Shown in pieces: positions 27,133 through 34,809 of a DNA stretch of 64,000 nt. Each line of letters opens with the position of its first letter. Position 1 is the stretch's first letter. The notes under the pieces are model-generated. The model was not told where the DNA came from and made no database searches. It saw only the letters and a list, made by a program, of their open reading frames with translations. The translations under genes were made by a program, and so were the position numbers. Origin of the DNA: Actinoplanes sp. DH11 (GTDB taxonomy: Bacteria; Actinomycetota; Actinomycetes; Mycobacteriales; Micromonosporaceae); the NCBI RefSeq assembly GCF_020873875.1, contig NZ_JAHWGU010000026.1, positions 1 through 64,000 of the forward strand, read 5' to 3'.

Positions 27133-27891
27133 TCAGGACGACGCCGGCACCGGCCGCAGCGTCTCCTTGATCACTTGCAGGACGGCCGGGACGTGCCGGG
27201 TGAGATAGAAGTGCCCGCCCGGGAAGGTCAGCAGCTCGAAGGAGCCGGTGGTGTTTCGCTGCCAGGCTCGTGCCTCGTCGACGCTGGTCTTCGGATCGTC
27301 GTCGCCGGTCAGCACGACCAGCGGGGAGCTCACCGTGGCGTCCGGCTCGCACCGGTACCGCTCGACGGCACGGTAGTCGGCCCGCATCGCCGGCATGATC
27401 ATCCGAACGAGTTCCTCGTCGCCGAAGACCCGCGCGTCGGTGCCGCTCATCTTGCGCAACTCGGCCAAGATCCCGTCGTCACCCTGCTCGTGCACCCGCT
27501 CGTCGCGGTGCGTACCGGGTCCACGCCGACCGGAGAGGAACAGCGCCCTGGCCACCTTGCCGTCGTGTTCCAGACGTCGGGCCACCTCGAAGGCCAGCAC
27601 CGCGCCCATGCTGTGCCCGAAGAACGCGATCTGGCCACCGAGGGCGGGTGCGAGCGCCGCGTACACCCGCTCGGCGTACTCGTCCATGTCGTCGATGCTC
27701 GGTTCGTGCCGGCGATCCTGCCGGGCCGGGTACTGCACCGCCAGCACCTCGATCGCCGGGGACAGCGCCGCCGAGACCGGGAAGTAGAAGCTGGCCGAGC
27801 CGCCCGCGTGCGGCAGGCAGACCAGTTGGACCGCGCCGTCCGGCGCGGGATGGAACCTGCGGACCCAGCGATCGGTCTCGCCTGTCGTCAT
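27133..27891 (-). CDS. Type II thioesterase (RifR-like proofreading enzyme)
   Basis: External thioesterase of 252 residues from the alpha/beta hydrolase fold. LVCLPHAGGSASFYFPVS near the N-terminus is the type II TE signature, the nucleophile elbow is FFGHSMGAVLAFEVARRL, the acid lies in VLTGDDDPKTS and the His in FPGGHFYLTRH. Such enzymes remove aberrant acyl groups from PKS carrier proteins; RifR does so in rifamycin synthesis. It sits downstream of the AHBA genes and is divergent from the glycosyltransferase, which supports membership in the cluster. Ansamycin release itself uses an amide synthase, not this enzyme. Confidence 0.9.
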   Translation of the reverse strand: MTTGETDRWVRRFHPAPDGAVQLVCLPHAGGSASFYFPVSAALSPAIEVLAVQYPARQDRRHEPSIDDMDEYAERVYAALAPALGGQIAFFGHSMGAVLAFEVARRLEHDGKVARALFLSGRRGPGTHRDERVHEQGDDGILAELRKMSGTDARVFGDEELVRMIMPAMRADYRAVERYRCEPDATVSSPLVVLTGDDDPKTSVDEARAWQRNTTGSFELLTFPGGHFYLTRHVPAVLQVIKETLRPVPASS

Positions 27892-28118
27892 GACGCCTCC
27901 AGCCGATGTAGATCTCGACGCTAACGGCGGCCGGCAGGCGAGCCATCCCCTAAACCCGCCCGGCCAGGGGGTGCCGCCCCTAGCCTGCTTCCGACGGGCA
28001 GGACCGAGGCGAAGTCCAGGTCTTCCGAGGTGTGCGGTGCGGACCCCCGGCGTGGTGGTAACCCCTATCCGGTCGCGCTGGTGTTGCAGCGGGGCTCACC
28101 CGCCGAACAGCATGGGGT
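27892..28118. promoter_or_regulatory. Divergent promoter region between thioesterase and glycosyltransferase
   Basis: This 227-bp region carries CCCCTA at 27947-27952, 27977-27982 (30 bp apart) and 28062-28067. TTGCAG at 28084-28089 and CAGCAT at 28108-28113, with an 18-base spacer, make a plausible promoter for the glycosyltransferase. Its ATG follows five bases later, so the transcript may be leaderless. Confidence 0.4.
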
Positions 28119-29486
28119 ATGGACAACAGCGGCAAGAGCGCAGGAACCGTCCTTTTCGTCTGCGCCAAGAGCAAGGGTCCGTTCAATCCCCTGCGGACCC
28201 TCGCCAGCGAACTAAGCGACCGCGGGGTATGCGGACTGAGCTTCGTCACGCACGACGAACGCCGCGCCGATGTGGCGACCATCCCGAACGTCGGGTTCGT
28301 GTCGATGGGTTCCGGCGCGGCCACCCCGGCCCCGGAGGACTGGGACGAGGCGACGATGCGGACCATGACGTCCGGCTCGGCGGCGGCGAACGTCGCCGCC
28401 TTCGTCGACCGCCTCAACGACGCCGACACCGTGATGGACATGTACCGCCGGTGCCTGGACGCGATCGATCGCACGGCGCCGGTCCTCGCCGTCGTGGATT
28501 CCCTTGCCACCTGGGGCATCGACGCGCTGACCGTACGCGGGGTGCCGTTCATCATCAGCATCAGCGTGCCACCGAGCGGCTTCCTGCAGGACCTGCTGCC
28601 CGCCGACTACCCGGCGCCGATGTCCGGCCTGCCGCTGCGGATGACCCCCGCACAACGTGCCGAGAACGAACGATTCAAGCTCGCCCTGCGGCAGGCGTTC
28701 ACCGAGCCGGATCGGATCCGGCGCGGCATGCTCGTGGCTGCCGCACGACGGGCCGCCGGCGTGCCGAACGCGTTCGGCCAGCCGTCGCAGTACGCCCGGG
28801 CCGCCAGGGCCCTCTTCGCGTATACCGTCTTCGGCTTCGAATACCCGTTCCCGCAGGCTCCGGAGAATCTGCACATGCTCGGGTCGGTGGTGCCCCGGCA
28901 CGGCGTCACGGGCCAGGGCACCGAGCTCAGCGACTGGCTGGACAGCCGCGAGTCGGTCGTCTACATCGGGTTCGGCACGATCATGCGGCCGTCCCGGAAG
29001 CAGGCCGAGGCCCTCGTCGAGGTGGCCACGCGACTCGGGCCACGCCACCACGTTCTGTGCAAGCTTCCCGGGTTCGGCGATTGGCCCATCGGCGAACAGC
29101 CCGCCAACCTGCGGGTCGAGGACTGGCTACCGTCTCAGCACCACGTACTCGCCCACCCGCACGTCCGCGTCTTCTTCAACCACGGCGCCGCCAATGCCAT
29201 CCACGAGGGCCTGTACTACGACAAGCCCCAGCTGGCGATGCCGTTCTGGCTGGACTGCCACGACGGCGCGGCCCGGCTGGTGGACAGTGGCGCGGGCCTG
29301 AGCCTCGAACCCCGGGATCCACTGGACATCGACGAATGCGTGTCTAAATTGCACCGGCTCCTCTCCGAACCGTCGTTCCGGGACCGGGCCGCGCACTGGG
29401 GCTGCCGGATGCGCACGGCCGGCGGCGTGGCTGCCGCCGCCGACCTCGTGCTGGCCCATCGCGACGCCGTCGGCGCGGCTCCGTAA
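28119..29486 (+). CDS. GT1-family UDP-glycosyltransferase
   Basis: GT-B glycosyltransferase of 455 residues. The N-terminal acceptor domain begins VLFVCAKSKGPFNPLRTLA. The C-terminal donor domain has the UGT-type signature VFFNHGAANAIHEGLYY followed by PQLAMPFWLDCHDGAARL, in the position of the HGG...DQ..NA motif that binds the nucleotide sugar. It may glycosylate the ansamycin, or inactivate it inside the producer as macrolide glycosyltransferases do. It lies between the thioesterase and the ABC exporter, but no deoxysugar genes are in the window, so any donor would be a common UDP-sugar or made elsewhere. Acceptor is unknown. Confidence 0.85.
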   Translation: MDNSGKSAGTVLFVCAKSKGPFNPLRTLASELSDRGVCGLSFVTHDERRADVATIPNVGFVSMGSGAATPAPEDWDEATMRTMTSGSAAANVAAFVDRLNDADTVMDMYRRCLDAIDRTAPVLAVVDSLATWGIDALTVRGVPFIISISVPPSGFLQDLLPADYPAPMSGLPLRMTPAQRAENERFKLALRQAFTEPDRIRRGMLVAAARRAAGVPNAFGQPSQYARAARALFAYTVFGFEYPFPQAPENLHMLGSVVPRHGVTGQGTELSDWLDSRESVVYIGFGTIMRPSRKQAEALVEVATRLGPRHHVLCKLPGFGDWPIGEQPANLRVEDWLPSQHHVLAHPHVRVFFNHGAANAIHEGLYYDKPQLAMPFWLDCHDGAARLVDSGAGLSLEPRDPLDIDECVSKLHRLLSEPSFRDRAAHWGCRMRTAGGVAAAADLVLAHRDAVGAAP

Positions 29487-29494
29487 CGTCGTCG

Positions 29495-29559
29495 CCCCCG
29501 GGTTGACAACGACATCACCCACCTGTCACGGTAACCACATCCAGTTGTCAACCTGGGGG
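29495..29559 (+). promoter_or_regulatory. Promoter and paired operator of the ABC exporter
   Basis: A 16-base arm at 29495-29510 and its inverted partner at 29544-29559 match at 15 of 16 positions. Each arm contains the dyad GTTG-N-CAAC (29502-29510 and 29544-29552), 42 bp apart, which is four helical turns. The first arm includes TTGACA (29503-29508), a consensus -35 box, with CACGGT 18 bases later as -10. The second arm abuts the ribosome-binding site of the exporter ATPase. A repressor binding both sites would block transcription and translation; the regulator is not adjacent. Confidence 0.7.
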
Positions 29560-29566
29560 TGACAGA

Positions 29567-30304
29567 GTGTCGATCATTGAAGTGAGCAACTTGCGCAAGA
29601 CGTACGGCTCGACCGTCGCCGTGGCCGACGTGACCTTCACCGTCGACGAGGGCGAGATCTTCGGGATCCTGGGGCCCAACGGCGCCGGGAAGTCGACCAC
29701 CGTCGAGTGCATCACCGGGTGTGAGCCGCCTGATTCCGGCCAGATCCGCATCATGGGCCGCGACCCCCGCGAGTACGGCCGCCATCTCTACGAGCTGATC
29801 GGTTACCAGTTGCAGACGTCGGCGCTGCCACCGACGCTCCGGGTACAGGAAGCGGTGACCATGTTCGCCGCGCTGTATCCCGCTCCGCGCGACATCAACG
29901 AGCTGATCGACGCGGTGGGTCTGACCGACCAGCGGCGCAAGCCGTTCGGCAAGCTGTCCGGCGGCCAGAAGCAGCGTCTGTCCATCGCCCTGGCTCTGAT
30001 CGGCAATCCCCGCATTGCGGTGCTGGACGAGCTCACCACCGGCCTCGACCCGGAAGGCCGCCGCGACACCTGGGGCCTGATCCGCGAGATCCGCGACTCC
30101 GGCGTGACGATCGTGCTCGTCACCCACTTCCTCGACGAGGCGCATCGGCTCTGCGACCGGATCTCGGTGATCGATCACGGCCGCACCGCGATCACCACCA
30201 CGCCCGACGCCCTCATCAGGGCAGCCGGCGGAGTCACCCTTGAGGACGCCTACCTGCACGCCCTGGACATTCACCGCGGCAGCGGAAAGGAACAGCCGGC
30301 ATGA
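29567..30304 (+). CDS. ABC transporter ATP-binding protein (drug exporter type)
   Basis: ATPase subunit of 245 residues. Walker A is GPNGAGKST near residue 40, the signature is LSGGQKQRLSIAL, Walker B is RIAVLDELTTGLDPEG, and the switch His lies in VLVTHFLDEAHRL. The layout matches DrrA-type drug exporters. The GTG start is preceded by GGGGGTGA, which overlaps the second operator arm. It overlaps the permease gene by four bases (ATGA). Together they probably export the ansamycin and protect the producer; substrate is inferred from location. Confidence 0.92.
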   Translation: MSIIEVSNLRKTYGSTVAVADVTFTVDEGEIFGILGPNGAGKSTTVECITGCEPPDSGQIRIMGRDPREYGRHLYELIGYQLQTSALPPTLRVQEAVTMFAALYPAPRDINELIDAVGLTDQRRKPFGKLSGGQKQRLSIALALIGNPRIAVLDELTTGLDPEGRRDTWGLIREIRDSGVTIVLVTHFLDEAHRLCDRISVIDHGRTAITTTPDALIRAAGGVTLEDAYLHALDIHRGSGKEQPA

Positions 30305-31056
30305 CTGCCCTCGCCACACTGACCCGCACCGAGGCCACCCTCTTCACCCGCAACCCCACGAACGTCTTCATGGCGTTGCTGTTCCCGACCGTGCTGCTCC
30401 TACTCCAGGGCTTCGTCATCCCCGGCACCGACGCGCCGGTCGAGGGCGGCGGCCCGGAGTTCGCCGGGCTGCGGGTCATCGACCTCTTCATCCCGATCGC
30501 CCTGACGGTCGCGATGGCCACGGTCAGTCTGACCAACTTCCCCTCCGCGATCGGCGGCTACCGCGAGAACGGCGTGCTGCGCCGTCTCGGAGCCACCCCC
30601 GTCGGCGCCCACCGGATCCTGCTGGCGCAGCTGGCCATCAGCGCCGCCACCCTGACCGCCGGCGCTGCCGTCGCCGTCACCACTGCGATCGTCGCGCTCG
30701 ACGCCTCAGTGCCCCGCAACCTCGGCCTGGTCGCTCTCGTCTTCGTGCTCGGCGCCGCCACCCTGCTCAGCCTCGGCGCGGTCGTCGCGGCGCGGGCCCG
30801 CTCCGCCCAGACCGCCAACGGACTGGGCACGCTGCTGTTGATCGGCTCGATGTTCACCGCCGGGGTGTGGACCCCCGGACCCCTGATGCCCGAACTCTTC
30901 CGCAACATCTCCGCGTTCACCCCGCTCGGGGCCACCTCACAGGTCCTGACCGCAGCCTGGTACGACCGCCCTACACCGTGGATCCAGCTCGCCGTCATGG
31001 TCGCGTACACCGTCGTCTTCGCGACCGTCGCCGCACGCACCTTCCGCTGGAAGTAA
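30301..31056 (+). CDS. ABC-2 type transporter permease
   Basis: Membrane subunit of 251 residues with six predicted hydrophobic segments, beginning near FMALLFPTVLLLLQGFVI and ending near LAVMVAYTVVFATVAA. The region FPSAIGGYRENGVLRRLGATP is the cytoplasmic coupling segment typical of DrrB/ABC-2 permeases. It is translationally coupled to the ATPase gene by an ATGA overlap and would form the exporter with it at the cytoplasmic membrane. Confidence 0.9.
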   Translation: MTALATLTRTEATLFTRNPTNVFMALLFPTVLLLLQGFVIPGTDAPVEGGGPEFAGLRVIDLFIPIALTVAMATVSLTNFPSAIGGYRENGVLRRLGATPVGAHRILLAQLAISAATLTAGAAVAVTTAIVALDASVPRNLGLVALVFVLGAATLLSLGAVVAARARSAQTANGLGTLLLIGSMFTAGVWTPGPLMPELFRNISAFTPLGATSQVLTAAWYDRPTPWIQLAVMVAYTVVFATVAARTFRWK

Positions 31057-31089
31057 GCCGACCACCCGAACCCCGAAGTAGGGACTCGC

Positions 31090-31443
31090 ATGTTCATCGC
31101 CATCGTCGTGCTGTCCGTCCTGCTCGCCCTCGTCTTCGCCGCGGTAGGCATCGCTAAGATCACCGGGAACGAGCGGCAACTCAAGGAGGGCGGCCGGCTC
31201 GGATTCTCGGCCCGGTCGTACCGGATCATCGGCGGGCTGGACCTGGCCGGCGCGGCCGGCGTCCTGATCGGCCTGTTCTGGGCGCCGCTGGGTCTCGCCG
31301 CCGCGGCCGGGCTGCTCCTGATGATGGCCGGCGCCGTCGTGTTCCAGGCCCGCGGGAAGCAGACCACCCAGGAGATGAGCCCGGCGATCATGGTCGGCGC
31401 CATGGCCGCCGGGCTACTCGTCCTGCACATCCTTCGGCTGTAG
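31090..31443 (+). CDS. DoxX-like small membrane protein
   Basis: Membrane protein of 117 residues with four hydrophobic segments (for example FIAIVVLSVLLALVFAAVGIA and DLAGAAGVLIGLFWAPLG). The arrangement of helices and the KITGNERQ loop resemble the DoxX/DoxX-like family. It lies 33 bases after the ABC permease on the same strand and may be co-transcribed with the exporter. No specific function can be given. Confidence 0.7.
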   Translation: MFIAIVVLSVLLALVFAAVGIAKITGNERQLKEGGRLGFSARSYRIIGGLDLAGAAGVLIGLFWAPLGLAAAAGLLLMMAGAVVFQARGKQTTQEMSPAIMVGAMAAGLLVLHILRL

Positions 31444-31465
31444 GTGACGCCCTCGTGGCGCCCGG

Positions 31466-31888
31466 TCAGTCCTCGACCCAGCCGTGCCTACGAGCCATCG
31501 CCACGAGCGCCCGCCGGGCTTCGAGGATCTGTGCCCCGGTCATCGTCGGCACGCTGCCCAGCAGCACCTCGGTGACCGCGGCCTCGAACTGGCCGGCCGC
31601 CAGGACATCGCACTCACCGTCGTCGTCCGCCCCGGACTCGGAGCGGACCGGCACGGAACGTGGCACCCCGTTCTCCGGCACCGGCGACGACTCCAGCTGC
31701 ACGCTCGCCACCTTGAGCCCCCGGTCGGACTGCACGACCTCGTAGCTCACCTTCATCCCGGTGGTGATCAGATGCCGCTGGTCACCGAAGTCGTTCGCGT
31801 GCACGAAGACGTCGTCACCTCCACGCAGCGGAGCGATGAACCCGTAACCCCGGACGTCGTCGAACCGCACGATCGTACCTTTTTCCAC
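31466..31888 (-). CDS. Cold-shock-domain protein with C-terminal extension
   Basis: About 140 residues from the preferred GTG at 31888. The N-terminal half is a cold-shock domain (KGTIVRFDDVRGYGFIAP carries the RNP1-like motif; DVFVHANDF carries RNP2), so it probably binds single-stranded nucleic acid. The C-terminal half (about residues 75-140) is a separate segment rich in small and acidic residues and not part of CspA. Several in-frame GTG codons upstream, as far as an ATG at 31960, make the exact start uncertain. It is convergent with the DoxX-like gene. Confidence 0.8.
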   Translation of the reverse strand: MEKGTIVRFDDVRGYGFIAPLRGGDDVFVHANDFGDQRHLITTGMKVSYEVVQSDRGLKVASVQLESSPVPENGVPRSVPVRSESGADDDGECDVLAAGQFEAAVTEVLLGSVPTMTGAQILEARRALVAMARRHGWVED

Positions 31889-31973
31889 CACAACCACCCC
31901 AACCACAGAAACCGTCAGCGATCCCAGGGAGCGTGTCACACCCCGCCCCAGCGTAGCCACCCCTAAACCCGCG

Positions 31974-32627
31974 TCAGCGCGGCACCGCGATCGCGGTGAG
32001 CGCGATCCCGTCCCGGGTCAGCCACCGCCCGGTGAAGCCCCGCAGTCGCGCGCCGGCCACCACCGGACAGGGCACCAGCAGACGTGCGCCGAACGTGCCA
32101 TCCGCCGCGAACTCGACCTCGGCCTCCTCGAACTCGAGGAATCGCCGGGTCAGCGGGAACCACGCCTTGTAGACCGACTCCTTGGCGCTGAACAGCAGCC
32201 GATCCCAGTGCACCCGCGGCGACCGGGCGGCGAGCACCGCCAGGTGGGCCCGTTCCCGCGGCGACGACACTGCCGCCAGGATCCCGTCCGGCAGGGGGGC
32301 GTGCTCCTCAGCGTCGATGCCGACCGTGACCATGTGCTCGGCCATCGCCACCGCGGCGGCTCGGTACCCGTCACAGTGGGTCATGCTGCCGACCACACCG
32401 GACGGCCAGCCCGGCGCACCGCGCTCACCAGGAATCAGTGGCGAAGGACCACACCCCAACCCGGCCAGGGCGGTACGGGCACACGCCCGCACCGTGATGA
32501 ACTCACGCCGCCGCTTCGGTACCGCACGTGCGACGGCCGCCTCCTCCTCGGGGTACAGCGACACGTCAAGCAGATCGGCAGTGGTCTCGGCCGCGCACAC
32601 CAGCGGCGGCAGGATCTCGTTGAGCAC
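31974..32627 (-). CDS. 4'-phosphopantetheinyl transferase, Sfp/EntD type
   Basis: Sfp/EntD-type phosphopantetheinyl transferase of 217 residues. The magnesium-binding GIDAEEH lies near residue 120 and the family signature FSAKESVYKAWFPLT near 165; SMTHCDGYRAAA upstream matches the third conserved block. It would convert the apo-ACPs of the PKS to the holo form using CoA. It is the last gene that plausibly belongs to the biosynthetic region, although such enzymes often serve several pathways. Confidence 0.92.
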   Translation of the reverse strand: MLNEILPPLVCAAETTADLLDVSLYPEEEAAVARAVPKRRREFITVRACARTALAGLGCGPSPLIPGERGAPGWPSGVVGSMTHCDGYRAAAVAMAEHMVTVGIDAEEHAPLPDGILAAVSSPRERAHLAVLAARSPRVHWDRLLFSAKESVYKAWFPLTRRFLEFEEAEVEFAADGTFGARLLVPCPVVAGARLRGFTGRWLTRDGIALTAIAVPR

Positions 32628-32735
32628 AGGTGGTTCTCCTCGGCGTCGCCCGCGAGGCGAATCCTGCCCGGGCGGGCGCTCCCCCGGGTACCCGTATCCC
32701 TCCCCTACCGAGCGGCCTGACGGGCCCGCCGATGT

Positions 32736-32791
32736 CTACAGTGCGCACTATGAACACCGCCGCACCCACATTCGCCGGACGGCCAAGGTGA
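32736..32791 (+). other. Possible leaderless 13-codon leader ORF ahead of the metallophosphoesterase
   Basis: TACAGT at 32736-32741 lies seven bases before an ATG at 32750, as in leaderless actinomycete promoters. That ATG opens a 13-codon frame (MNTAAPTFAGRPR) whose TGA (32789-32791) overlaps the GTG start of the phosphoesterase as GTGA. The palindrome AGTGCGCACT fills 32740-32749. Translation of this frame could couple to the downstream gene; there is no clear -35 box. Confidence 0.35.
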
Positions 32792-33657
32792 CCGCTCGGC
32801 AGGCGGCCGGCCGCCTGGTCGCGATAAGCGACCTGCACGTCATCTATCAGGAGAACCGCGACATCGTCGAGCGGCTGCGCCCGGAACGGGAGGCGGACTG
32901 GCTGATCGTCGCGGGCGACGTCGGCGAACTGATCGCCGACGTCGAGTGGGCGCTGCGCCTGCTGGCCGGCCGGTTCGCCCGAGTGATCTGGGCACCGGGC
33001 AACCACGAACTCTGGACGCCGCGCGAGGATCCGGTTCAGCTGCGCGGCCAGGCCCGGTACGAGGCCCTCGTCGAGCTGTGCCGGGGCCTCGGCGTGCTGA
33101 CGCCCGAGGACCCGTACCCGGTGTGGGACCTGGACGGCGAGCCGGTGCTCGTCGCGCCGCTGCACGTGCTCTACGACTACAGCTTCCGGCCGCCCGGCAC
33201 CTGGACCCGGGAGCAGGCCCTGGCCCGGGCGTACGAAACGGGCGTGGTGTGCACGGACGAGATGCTGCTGCACCCGGACCCCTATCCGACCCGGGACGCC
33301 TGGTGCCGGGCCCGGGTCGCGCACACCGAGCAGCGATTGGCGGCGGAACGTGCCGGGCGGCGTACCGTGCTGGTGAATCACTTCCCGTTGGTCCGCGAAC
33401 CGACCCGGGTCCTGCGCTACCCGGAGTTCGCCCAGTGGTGCGGCACCGAGGCGACCGCCGACTGGCACGTCCGGTTCGAGGCCGCCGCGGTCGTCTACGG
33501 CCACCTCCACATTCCCCGGACCACCTGGTATGACGGCGTCCGGTTCGAGGAGGTGTCGGTCGGTTACCCCCGCGAGTGGCGCCGCCGGTCCACCGTGCCC
33601 GGCCGCCCGCGCCAGATCCTGCCGCCCCCACCCAGCAGAGGATCGACCAGCCAGTGA
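32788..33657 (+). CDS. Calcineurin-like metallophosphoesterase
   Basis: Metallophosphoesterase of 289 residues. The metal-binding motifs appear in order: DLH in VAISDLHVIYQ, GD in LIVAGDVGE, GNHE in WAPGNHELW, a His in LVNHFPLV, and GHLH in VVYGHLHIPRTT. Two metals would be bound in the cytoplasm. The GTG start at 32788 is chosen because the conserved domain begins nine codons later and a short upstream frame overlaps it. Substrate cannot be told. Confidence 0.9.
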   Translation: MTARQAAGRLVAISDLHVIYQENRDIVERLRPEREADWLIVAGDVGELIADVEWALRLLAGRFARVIWAPGNHELWTPREDPVQLRGQARYEALVELCRGLGVLTPEDPYPVWDLDGEPVLVAPLHVLYDYSFRPPGTWTREQALARAYETGVVCTDEMLLHPDPYPTRDAWCRARVAHTEQRLAAERAGRRTVLVNHFPLVREPTRVLRYPEFAQWCGTEATADWHVRFEAAAVVYGHLHIPRTTWYDGVRFEEVSVGYPREWRRRSTVPGRPRQILPPPPSRGSTSQ

Positions 33658-33679
33658 TCACCCCGACCGGCCCCGACGG

Positions 33680-34678
33680 TCACGCGGCGCGGAACAGCTG
33701 CGGCGTCGTACCCCGGACCCGTTTGAACGCGACAGTCAGCGCGAACGCGTTCGCATAACCGACCTGCCGCGCGATCGACCCGACGGTCGCCTCGGTGTTG
33801 CGCAGGGCCTCGGCGGCCAGGTCGAGGCGCCAGTGGGTCAGGTAGGTCATCGGGGGCTGCCCGACGAGCTCGGTGAACCGCCGGGCGAAGGCGGCGCGGG
33901 ACGCACCGGTCGCGGCGGCCAGGCCGGCGACCGTCCACTGCCGTGCCGGATCCTCGTGCATGAGCCGCAGGGCGGGACCGACGAGCGGGTCGCCGTGCGC
34001 GCGGTACCAGCCGGGCGGGTCGGCGGCGGGCCGGGCGAACCAGGCACGCAGCGTGGCGATCAGGGCGAGGTCGAGCAGCCGGTCGAGGACCACCTGCTGA
34101 CCGGGGGCGTCCCGGTCGACCTCGCTGTGCAGCAGATCCATGATCGGGGACTGGACCTGCTCGTGGGAGACCCGCACGACGGTGGGCAGGGTGGCCAGCA
34201 GCCGGCCGCTGACGAAGCTCGAGACGTCGTAGGTGCCGCTCGCCAGCACGGTGGGACCGTCGGCGCCGGTAAAGCGCGGAGCCGGCCCGGTGGAGCCGCC
34301 GGCGCGCAGCGCCGGGATACCGGCGGAGCCCAGGCCCAGGGCGCTGGTGCTCGCCCCGAACCGCGTCTCGGCCGTGATGTCGACGCCGTCCGCCGTGATC
34401 AACCGGTTCCCGGGATGAACGAAGACGGTCGGCGGGACGCCGGGCGCCGAGGCGACGGTGTACGGCTCGGGGCCCTGCACGATCGCCACGTCACCGGTCC
34501 CGACGAGGGTGGGTTCGTCGTCGTCGGGCACCACCCAGGCGTGTCCGCGCGACGGCGAGGCCAGGCCGATCGCGGCCTTGTCGCAGATCCGCAGCGCCCA
34601 CGGCGGGTCGAACGCGGCCCGGCAGAACGCGGCGGTCCGCGCGCGCACCCCGTCCAGCAGGTCTCCGAGCGGGTCCAT
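33680..34678 (-). CDS. AraC-family transcriptional regulator
   Basis: Regulator of 332 residues with an N-terminal cupin-type sensor domain (about residues 5-190, AraC-cupin-6 type) and a C-terminal pair of helix-turn-helix motifs at about 230-330 (WTVAGLAAATGASRAAFARRF and VGSIARQVGYANAFALTVAF). It is divergent from the NmrA-type oxidoreductase at 34810, the common arrangement in which an AraC-cupin-6 regulator controls a neighbouring NAD(P)H-binding enzyme. The 131-bp gap holds both promoters. Confidence 0.9.
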   Translation of the reverse strand: MDPLGDLLDGVRARTAAFCRAAFDPPWALRICDKAAIGLASPSRGHAWVVPDDDEPTLVGTGDVAIVQGPEPYTVASAPGVPPTVFVHPGNRLITADGVDITAETRFGASTSALGLGSAGIPALRAGGSTGPAPRFTGADGPTVLASGTYDVSSFVSGRLLATLPTVVRVSHEQVQSPIMDLLHSEVDRDAPGQQVVLDRLLDLALIATLRAWFARPAADPPGWYRAHGDPLVGPALRLMHEDPARQWTVAGLAAATGASRAAFARRFTELVGQPPMTYLTHWRLDLAAEALRNTEATVGSIARQVGYANAFALTVAFKRVRGTTPQLFRAA

Positions 34679-34809
34679 GCCGGCAGCGTAGACGCTCAGA
34701 CATGCGATCGAGGCGTACGAACATGGATCGTCTCACCGGTTGCCATTTCACTGGAGTCACCACTTCCGGCGGACACCAGAGCCGGGCGGATCAATCCAGG
34801 AGGCACCAG

